DNA of 64,000 nucleotides from Scenedesmus sp. ARA3 (lineage: Eukaryota > Chlorophyta > Chlorophyceae > Sphaeropleales > Scenedesmaceae), in NCBI GenBank assembly GCA_004335835.1, contig RWJK01001083.1:8483-72482 (forward strand). Direction: 5' to 3'. Position numbers and translations under genes: made by a program. The notes beneath the pieces are model-generated. The model was not told the DNA's origin. It did not search any database and saw only the letters and a list, made by a program, of their open reading frames with translations. Positions 26,795 through 36,748 of this stretch are shown piece by piece. Positions within the stretch are counted from its first letter, which is position 1, and each line of letters starts with the position of its first letter.

Positions 26795-29655
26795 GAACAG
26801 CCAGCAGGTACAGTCAGCACTGCGCTGCGTGCGTGCACCAGTCATGACAGTGATAGCCTCCGCCCTCACACGTTTGACAGGTATCCGTTATGATCCGGCC
26901 AGGAAGCTGTCCGTGCAACTGCTACCACGCTTTTGCTGAACACAGCTAGGCTAGCTGAGCTGGTAGCATTTACTGCACATTAGAAAGCATCTCACCTATA
27001 GTAAGGGTAGTAGTGCACTGAGAAGTCCTGCAGGTAGCACCTGCCTGCCTCCATCACCTGCGTGCTGCGCTGAGTCGTGAAGGTGTTCATCTGCATGACA
27101 ACACAGACACAGCACACACACAAATCACACACAGCGGTGTGGCGGGAGGGCTGCTGTCAGTGCTGCTGCAACTGGCCTAGCGGCACAGCGTGCTGGATGC
27201 CATGCAACACATAATGTGCAGCCATCAAATGCAACAGGTTGATGTGTCTATACCCAGTGTATGTGCTAATCCTACTGGTTATGCATGTTCGCTCCCATTG
27301 GGAACCAAATCAGTGGCAATGTATCTCATGTGCATACGTTAACTCACATTGTCCCAGCCAGGCCCGATGATCATCTTGTCGCCGCCGCTGCTGCTGCCGC
27401 TGCTGCATCCAGCCAGCTTCATCGCCACGCGGTCAAAGAAGGCAGCGTATGCACTCCAGCCGGGCTGGTACACGCCTGCTGCATCCCAGCCTCCCTGCAA
27501 CAGCAATGCCAGTGTGTTTGCTTGTCAGCGTTATGCTGCAGTGACAGCGTCTTACACGCATAGGGTGCAGCCTTTCAAAAGCTGGTTTAGGGCTTCCCAA
27601 AAAACCTTGTGCATGAGCAGACCACCACACCAGCCTTAAGTGCTTGTCAGGTAGCTGCTTTAGGCCAGCCCGTATGACCCTGCCGTACTGCTGCCTCCTG
27701 GGCGCATTTGCTGCAAGGCACCTGAAATGACTGCTGCTTCAGGGTGAGCATGTTCGACCGCAGCTTGGTCCTGCAGGCAGCAGGCTGGTACCCGCCACCC
27801 GATCAGCCGCCGCGCTTGCCGCTCACCGCTCCAATCTTCACATCAGTGCACACCTCCCAATACATGGGCTCGTTGCCCAGCTCAAAACCTGCAATGGCAG
27901 CCGCCGGCAGCACCGCCCGCGCCTTCTTGATCATCGCTGCCATGAGCTGCTCGTTGTTGTTGTTCAGGGGCAGGCCAATGATGAAGCGCAGTCCGATGCT
28001 TTGGTGCAGTGTGGCCATGGCGGCCCACGAGGCATCACTTGGCATCTGCAGCAGCAGCAGCAGCAGCAAGGTGATGATGAAGCGCAGTCCGATGGCTTGG
28101 TGCAGTGTGGCCATGGCTGCCCAGGAGGCGTCACTTGGCATCTGCAGCAGCAGCATGCATGCATACCTAGCATCAGCATGCCTATCTGCTGCACGACCCA
28201 CTCTGAGCAGCAATCCTGTTGCAAACCTTTCTGCAAATTGCGCTGCCAGCAGCATTCACAGGATGACTTCATAACTGCTGCTGCTCAGCAGACATCTACT
28301 TCACAAGGAAAGATATCATATCAACCACCGCAGGCTGCATACCTCTGTGATCTTGTCCTGTGAGGAACCTCCCACGCGAATGATGGCCCCAGGGCCCAGC
28401 ACGCCCAGAACATTGGACCAGGCCGCTGCATTGCCCTTGCCAGCATAATACTCAATGCCTGGCCACTCCAAACTGATCCCTAGGAAGTCCTGAGGCACAG
28501 CAGCCGCCAGTTGCTTCACATCTAAATCCACCTCAATGCTGCCCGTTGCTGCTGCGGCGGCGGCTGGTTTAGGTTTCAGCTGCTTGATTGCTGCAGAGCC
28601 TGCCAGACGGGCCTGGGAGGGGATGGGGTTTGAAGGCAGGGCTGGGTGCTGCATGGCATCTCCCTTCTTGCCTGCAGCAGCAGCAGCAGCAACAGCAGCT
28701 GTTGGAACACCATCGCTACCTTACACCAGCTGCAGTTTAAACTCTCTGCAGTACCTTTGCTGGCTTCGCAAGTGGTTGGCCGTCAAGCAGGTAGCGTGTC
28801 AGGCTGCCACGTCTTGCAACTTGATCTGTATGGTTGCTTACAGTTCAGCTGCATACGTAATCACACTCACCCGTGCAGACACCCCTCACACAAGTTGGCT
28901 TGGAGCCAGCTAGCAGCAGGCTGCCACAGCTGCTGCTGCCTGTCGCCTTTTGCTTGACATTTAATCGCATGACATGTACAAAAACTCCTTGTGTGCATGA
29001 TGCACTCACCAGTGCAGACGCCCTTGACACAGGTTGGCTTGGAACCAGCTAGCAGTAGGCTGCCGCAGCTGCTGCCTTCTGGCAGAGGGCTGCACACCCG
29101 CACCACCCTGCTGCCCCTGCTCATGCGTGACTCTTGAGCCAGGCAAGCCTCATTGATGCCCGAGCAGTAGTCTGCAGCACGTACGCAAACAAAGTCAGCC
29201 GATTGATGAATGCTTCCGATTAGCTGCACGCAGGACTGCGGTGTACAATGCACGTGGCAGCAAACTGGCAGTACAGCAGTACAAGGTGGGCTGGTGCTAA
29301 GGCATTCTGGGTACGAGACCATAACGAGGATGCACTGCAACGCATTGGTGAGATTTAACTACCAATTGAACTTAGATGAACCTTGATACTCACATGAAGA
29401 TATGTCCGCTGCTTTCCACTGCATGGCAGTGCACAGCCTGTCGTGCCCACTGTTGGCTTGTGCGTAGGCCAGGCAGCTCTTCTGTGCGGCACCTGACATC
29501 TGGGCACAGTACTGTGCGCCACCAGGCGCCACTGCGCTTTCCGTCGACGATTGGACGTCACTTACAGCAGTAAGCAGGACGAGGAGGCCAATGATGCACC
29601 CGAAGCTGCAGGGCTGCCTGAAGCAGGAGATGCAACCCATTGTTGACTGCGGCAT
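25054..29655 (-). CDS. Secreted family-79 glycoside hydrolase with Cys-rich N-terminus
   Basis: Ten exons join in phase: 29655-29394, 29171-29010, 28671-28343, 28045-27827, 27494-27348, 27090-26996, 26739-26637, 26430-26235, 25907-25495 and 25221-25054; 697 residues. The N-terminus has a hydrophobic segment (signal peptide or anchor), then a Cys-rich module (exons 1-2) not part of the usual family. The TIM barrel starts at FLGISLEWPGIEYY and has IIRVGGSSQDKI, the acid/base Glu in FELGNEPMYW and the nucleophile Glu in RITEANSLSG. GH79 enzymes cleave beta-glucuronides (heparanase, plant arabinogalactan glucuronidase), so wall or matrix glycan turnover is likely. A small C-terminal beta domain ends at SYTMQVPRASAALLV. 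Met 29640 is an alternative start. Confidence 0.93.
25222..25494 (-). other. In-frame stop-free intron (exitron candidate) in the GH79 gene
   Basis: Bounded by GTGAGT and TTGCAG; length 273 bases, a multiple of three, with no stop in the coding frame. Retention would add 91 residues, many Cys and Ser, before the C-terminal strands. Confidence 0.6.
26755..26791. repeat. CAG tract at the GH79 exon 7 acceptor
   Basis: About 12 CAG units on the plus strand, read as CTG in the minus-strand gene, directly upstream of the exon-7 3' splice site. Confidence 0.93.
28057..28150 (-). repeat. Echo of GH79 exon 4 (acceptor side)
   Basis: Copy of the first about 70 bases of exon 4 with its CTGCAG acceptor, immediately upstream of the real exon. 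Four differences are synonymous and one changes Ser to Ala. Confidence 0.92.
28868..28935 (-). repeat. Echo of GH79 exon 2 (donor side)
   Basis: Copy of the Cys-rich exon end (SLLLAGSKPTCVRGVCTG) with GTGAGTG donor, in intron 2. Seven synonymous differences and one Lys/Arg change relative to the exon, plus one extra AGC. Confidence 0.93.
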
Positions 29656-31276
29656 GGTAGGCTGTTTTGCCCTATATTGTCTTCAAATAGTAGTACTAAA
29701 TACTAAGAAAGTAGTTTCTTTTGGTTTATCAGGTTGACAGGCCGTATTCGCTGTGAAACTGTCCGAACTACTACGTGAAGCTGATGTTCATGCCCAACCC
29801 TATATCTGTGCTATGTATGATTATGAAGCTAATACTGTTATCGACAAAGGCCCAACGCAGCACTAAGTTTCGACATTGTACTGCCGCTAATGAGTCGCGC
29901 GTCCGTCAACAGCCTGACATGGCCGCGGGTCAATGCCAGGTCACCTGTCAGTGACACCCAACTACCTGTTCGCAAGCTGTGTCGTCCCACGGCAGCCTCG
30001 GCATCCTGCTTGACGTTGAGTTCTACGGCAGGCGCTGTAAATGACGTTCAGCAGAAGCAAAAGTGGACGTGCAGTTCCAGCGGACTCTGCTGACCTTCAC
30101 AAAACAACTCTTCTGTTGCAATTGTGCTTACACCTGTGCTGCTCTCGTCAGAACACAACCAGGCACCTCAAGTGCACCTCAGCACCGCCCAACATCAGGC
30201 AAGTGGCATCGCCAATGATCCGCCACAGCGGCTGCACCACCTGGGAGTGATACATGTGGCATCACCGCCGCACACTGCACTCCGCATCCCCCCGCCTAAC
30301 ACCCCTCAAACCCTGAACAACTGTGGCCACCCAGTGCTGATCTCAACAGTAACCCAGCCCAATGTGAATGCAAACACCACCACCACCATCAACAAACATC
30401 CAATAGGGTTGCGTCTGCTGTGAACACGTTTGTGGAGGTTGCACCAGAGCTGCTGATGAGCAGCAGTTGGTGAAGGCCAGCACATGCTCGTATTAGTATC
30501 ACATCACTCCACGTGTGTTGGTTATGCAAAAAATACTAACAACAGTCATCTGAGCATCATATGAAGGCATACTGTTCACATGCGTTTAAGAGTGCCACGT
30601 CTTGACAGCACGACAGCAGGCACACCTGCTGATCCAGGGAGCGCCACACCTCTGCTCCATGCCTGGAAAAATGAAGCAAGCAACGGCCCATGCAGGCGCA
30701 CTAGTCACAAAGATAAACAAGGCAGTACTCACAACACCACAAACTACGTCAACCACGCACACATCAAGCCAAAACCAACAAGCTCCAACAAGCACCGCGC
30801 ATCCAAATTTGCAGTAATGCTCAACCACTGGCCCCCATCAGCCAACAGAATGGACGCATGCCATCAGCAGCGCTTTGCCCCCAATGCCACACCTCACAGC
30901 AGCCTTACAACAGCCACAAGCAGACTTGTGCACCCATATGCCGTGCCCCAGCAAGCAGCCGCCAATGCAGGTCATGCAGCAAGCCGCGTGCAATCAGCTC
31001 AGCAGTCCCTGAAACTGACGGCAACAGCTTGCTGCAGCTTCAGGCATCATTCTCTGCCTCCTCACCCGTCCAGGCCATCCGACCACATCATCCAGCCAGA
31101 TGCACTGTCTGGCACTTCATTGCCGGCTGCACTGCTTGCTGCTGCACTTCTGACAGCGCATCAGGCATCATCCTCCGCCTCCTCAACTGGCTTGCTCAGA
31201 ATGAGGCCACATGCACTGCCTGCTGCTGCACTTGCCTGCTGCTGCACTGCCTGCTGCTGCAACACCGGCAACATGA
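29656..31276. other. Intergenic, GH79 promoter side and OSCA 3' side
   Basis: No supported gene. The right part (31025-31235) holds copies of the OSCA terminal exon. TTACA (minus-strand TGTAA) at 30905-30909 is a candidate OSCA poly(A) signal about 370 bases past the stop. Confidence 0.5.
31025..31235 (-). repeat. Two echoes of the OSCA terminal exon with stop codon
   Basis: A copy at about 31160-31215 encodes LSKPVEEAEDDA followed by TGA; against the true end I count five synonymous changes and one Glu/Lys change. A second, more decayed copy lies at about 31035-31075 and also keeps a TGA in the matching place. Both are beyond the real stop codon. Confidence 0.87.
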
Positions 31277-34200
31277 TCAAGCGTCGTCCTCCGCCTCCTC
31301 GACTGGCTCGCTGAGGTCCAGCCCCGAGGCCTCGCCCTTCAGGTGCCTGTCCACCTGGCCCGCCTGCTGCAGCAGCGCCGCGTGCTCCGCCTCGTCCACC
31401 TTGAACACCGGCGACAGGTACTTGCCGCGCACCTCGTCCAGCTCAGCAGGGGAGATGTCGGCCTGCGGCGGCAGCAGCAGCAGCAGAGGCAGCAGCATAA
31501 CTCACTTGCAGATCAATAACCAGCGTAGCCGAGACTGTGCACAACATCACAGCCCCTACATCCTCCAGCGGCGGCTTCGGTGCAAACAAGACTCCAGACC
31601 CTGGACGACTCCAAATTGCAGCACACTGCAGAGCGCAAATAGTTGTCCATAGTGTTACATACATAGCAATAACAACAAATACAATAAGCTTCCTGGCTCA
31701 TAGCATGCGTCCAGGACCGTCGTCTCCTTGGCGGTCCCACCTTACCAGTCAAAGACTCGAGCAAAGCCAACCGCTGCCATTCTGCTCTGTTGTCGATTCA
31801 AGAAAGACAGCAAGGAAATAGAAAATAACAAAATGACAAGCCCTGGCTCACCGGGTCGCGCTTGTCCAGGATTGCCGCCTCCTTGGCGCTCATCAGCGTC
31901 CACGGCCTCCTGAACAGCTTGGTGCAGTTGCTGTGCACCACGGCCGTGAACACGATCAGCGGGATGATCAGCGCCGCGAACGCAAAGCCCTTGACCAGCA
32001 GCACACACAGCGCCATGACCTGCAGGAAGTAGATGCCCGTCATGATCTGGTTGAAGCACTGCAGGGGCAGAGAGGGACAGCAGCGGCAGCAGCAGCAGCA
32101 GCAGGACGTCAGCGAAGAAAGCAAGCTTCAAAAAGGGTCTTCGGGAGAACAGCAACCTTGCCATGACACGTACACAGTCCGCTGCAAGAGGTGGCCAGCA
32201 ACTGCAAGCCAGATGCAGGCAAATGCAGCAGCAGCACTCACGGTCATCCACATGCACCCCGCGGCCTGGTAGGGACAAAAAACACAGCTGGCCAGCAGAC
32301 CCATGCCGCGCTAAAACACACAGCATGGCAGCAGCAGCAGCCGCAGCACTCACGTTCATCCACATGCGCCCCGCAGCCTGGTACGGCAGCGTGACCACGT
32401 ACACCAGCTGGTACTTCTGAGCCAGCAGCGCCAGACTGAAGTACAGCAGGCAAAAGGGTGCAATCAGCGGCGCCAGCACAGTGAAGGCCAGCCCCAGCAG
32501 CAGCACCATGGTGTGGTTGGCCACGTTGGTGCCGAACTCGTAGTTCTGCTTGGCCCAGAGGCGGTAGCGGGCCCGCTCCGTGCCTGCCAGCTTCATGAAG
32601 ACGAAGAAGAGGATGAGGCCCACCAGGCGCAGCAGGCCGCCGCCAATCGCGCAGGCCTGCAGGAGATGAATGTGCAGGCAGCATAGAAACACATCAGCTT
32701 CATGAAGACGAAGAAGAGGATGAGGCCCACCAGGCGCAGCAGGCCGCCGCCGATTGCGCAGGCCTGCATGGTGTTGAAGGTTAGGGGCAGTGGCAGGCGA
32801 AGCAGAGGCAGCGGGGCGTGAGGTGCAATCCGAGAATTGCAGGGGATGAGGCGCGCCAAGGGCAGCAGGTTTCAGGCGATCACGCAGGCCTGCAAACTGA
32901 ATCATTCAGATACGATGCAGCAAGTAAAGTCTGCGCCGCGCCCCTGCCCTTGGAGGTAGCTGGAACGTAGCTGTTGCACACGCATCGCAACCCCACTCAC
33001 GTTGATGAGGTTGTATGACATGTAGAAGGAGGAAGTCTGTGCTGCACCCACGCCCAGCAGCTCCGGCACGCGCTTGGTGGGCTCAGCTCACGTTGAGGAG
33101 CATGCATGCATGTAGAACACGCAGATCTGCGCTGCGGCTGTCCATAAGCCAGCTGTCACCGTACCAACCAAGATGGTGCCAGGGCCCACACGCAACCCTC
33201 CTCTCTAATCAGCCAGTTCTTGCACAAGCACGCAAGACGCAACTCACGTTGATGAGGATGTATGACATGTAGAAGGAGGAGGTCTGTGCCGCGCCCACGC
33301 CCAGCAGCTCCGGCACGCGCTTGGTGGGCTCGTCCGCGATCTCGCGGAACTTGTTCACCACGCTGAGCAGGTCGCTGGTGACAGTTCCCAGCAGGAAGTT
33401 GAAGATGAAGACCGCGAAGACCTGGAAGATGAAGAAGCGGCCCACTGCAGGAACAAAGTTCACATGGAACATTGGCAGCAACGGACGGCAGGAGGTGAGA
33501 TATAATGTGCAGCAGGTCAGTGGTTGAAGATGAACACGGCATAGACCTGGAAAGTGAAAAAGCAGCCCACTGCAGGAACACAGCAGATGGCAAGCAACGA
33601 TAGCAGGTCAGCAGAGTACTACTACAAGTAATAGTCTGTAGTACAGACCTGCAGCTGCCAGGCTGCCACATAGCTGCTACCTCCACCGCCAACAACATCA
33701 GCTATTCACTGCAGCCGGCACGTCCATGGCTGCCCTCACCCCCCACACTCACCGACTGAGAAGTCCACCTCGCTGAGTGACACCTTGCCCTCAAAGCAAT
33801 CTGCATGCTGACCTTTGCTAGCTACGCCCAACCCATCCACTGTTGCCCACTAACCCCACTCACCGACTGAGAAGTCCACCTCCTGAGTGACACCTTGCCC
33901 CTGACTTGCAGCTGCCTGCTGCTGCTGCTGCTGCTGCCAAGCTGTCGCTGGCCAGGCCTGTGCCACCACTGCTGTAACGCCTCACTCTTCCAACTCTTGA
34001 CTCACCGACTGAGAAGTCCACCTCGCTGAGTGACACCTTGCCCTCGAAGCGCGCCATGGCCTTGAGGATGGGCGGCACCAAGATCAGGAAGATCTTGAGC
34101 ACCAGACCTAAGCAGCAGCAGCAGCAGCAGCAGCGGCGGCGGCAGCAGCGCTCGTCAGTCACAGCAGTGCCGTGGCCTGCCAGCAATGGCAGTGAAGAAT

Positions 34201-36713
34201 CCTGACAGTGAACAACAGGCGCTTCACGGTCCCTTTTGGCCAGCCTGCTGCACGCTTTCAACTCGTTGCATGACATGTGTGAACCAGCCCACAGCAGCTT
34301 TGCAGAGCATTGACCACACAACAACAGAGCAGCCCACAACCCAACGAACAACCCCACAGCCTCACCGGGCAGGATGCCCTGCAGCACCTGCTGCACACCT
34401 CAAAATGCAAGTCATGCAGTACAGCAGCCAACTAAGTATAGCACCCAATTGGACAGATCGCGGATCCAGACTAACAAAGAATCAGCAACCACCAAACCCA
34501 GCCTCACCTGGCAGGATGCCCTGCAGCACCTGTGTCACGAACGGCAGCCGCACAATCACGTTGAGCCCGGGGATGGCGCTCGCATTCTGCAGGTTGACCA
34601 CCATCTGAATCGCCGCAGTGATCGGCAGGTAGAAGACCAGCATGGCGATGAAGACCACCCACATGCCCAGGCTGCGCATCACGCGCTGCTTGTAGCGCAT
34701 GGACAGGTTGCCCCAGATGATCTCCTCGCTGTCGGGGGCGGGCTGGATGCGCCACGCGGTCTCGTCGTAGGACTGCAGCCCGGTGGCGGCGGCGTTGGCA
34801 GATGCACGGTCGCTGCACAACAAAACGGCAGGACATAGCAGGGATTCATAAGGGCACAGGAAGACAGGCGACATGAGAAGCCAGCAAATGGCATGTCCAC
34901 GCTCAAGCGCAGTCGAGCTCCAGTTGATGGCAGAGCCACTCACTTTACTGTCACGAGGCAGCAGGCAGGCGTGCATCCTTGATAACATTACCTACCTAAA
35001 GTTCACGCGTACACCAGACACGCTGGTGCACTGCCAGCCGCCCCAGCCACTCACTTGAACGTCACGAAGGCAGCAGGCAGGTGTGCCTCCTTGATGGCCT
35101 CCCTCTCTGTCTTCATCTCACCCAGCAGGTGCTCCATCTCCTGCGGCAGGTACTCCAGCGCATCCACCTTGACGGCCTTTGTGCCCACATTGTAGCGCTC
35201 CTTGGCCCACTTCGGGGTGATGGCAGGCAGCAGCGACACCTGCGGCAAGCGTGTGATGTTTGTAGAAGCACATGATGCGTGCATTACGCCAGTCTCGACA
35301 CTACCTACATACGCTTGCTGAATACGCAGATCTCTTCACGCCTCGACACAACCTCGGCCCGCTGCTGCTGACCCTACACTTAACGCTGCCCCTCTGCTTG
35401 CGGCTCCTAGTCTCGACACCACCAGACCGCAGCTGCTGCTGCTGCTGCTGTCGTTCATCGGACCCTGCCGCACCTCCTTGCGCTTCTTGATCTCTTTGCC
35501 TACACGTGCCTGCTGCATTGTCACTGACAAAGTATGCACTGCCCTTCTGCTTCTAACCATGCCTCCAACTGCTGCTGCTGCCCCAGTTCCCAAAACTCTA
35601 CAACACTGCCACACCTCCTTGCGCTTCTTGATCTCCTTGCCACGGCGCAGCTTGCCGTCATAGCCAATGATCAGGCAGGTCTGAAACGGCATGTTGATCC
35701 CAACACCGCCCAACCGCTGCAAAATCTGGACCCACCTCCTTGCGCTTCTTGATCTCCTTGCCGCGGCGCAGCTTGCCGATGTAGTCATCCGTGATGTCCT
35801 CCAGCTGGCTCTTGCTCTTGTCGTACTTGGCCAGCAGCGGGTCCAGCTTGGCCGTGTTGTACACCACGTTGACCGCAGCCACCTTGGGCTCCCCATATGT
35901 GGTGGCCATCTCGTTGCGCACCATGCTCTGCAGTGCGGAGCACAGAGTGCAGCACAGAGAGCGCTCAGCAGCGTGATTGCACAGCAGGGTAAGGTGATGC
36001 ATGATGCGTCGGCAGCAACAGCATCATCAGCAACGCATGCTGTCAGACCTGCATGAGTGTGCCACCACTGCTACTGGCAGGATTGCTGCCTGTGAGCAGC
36101 ATCTTCAAGCCCGAGGTTGCAGTGACAACAACGCCACCCCCTCCAACAGCAGCTAGCCAGCGCATGCACCAGCCCTGCAGCACGTGTCGATGGGACAAGC
36201 ACCACACCGCATGTCACTTTAGGATGAAACAACTGTTGGGTAGGGGATAGCAGAGGTGTGTTACATTGTGCAAGGTGTATGATATGATCTGGGACGATGT
36301 GATGGTGTAAGGGTAGCGTGCATGCTGCTCACCTTGGAATTGCCGGTGCGCAGCTGTCTGCCACCATTGCACCCACGCCAACCCCTTCCACCAGCTGGCA
36401 GCCAGCACATGCAGCAGCAGCAGCAGCAGCAGCAGCGCATCTGCACGAGACAAGCACCTCAGCAGCAGCAGCTCACCTCCGCGTTGCCGCTCTGCAGCTG
36501 GCTGCATAAGCCGCAAGCACCGCAGCCCGCCCGCACATCTACCCACGCAGCTGGCCACATGCACTTGCCACAAAGCACACCAGCAGCTCACCTCAGCGTT
36601 GCCGCTGCGCAGCTGGCTGCGTGCGTCTGCCCAGGGGCACAGCACATCATCATCAATGGCAGTGTAGCCGTGGTGGCCTGACACTGACCCCTTGCCGCCA
36701 AGCTCGGCATCCT

Positions 36714-36748
<35 letters not shown>

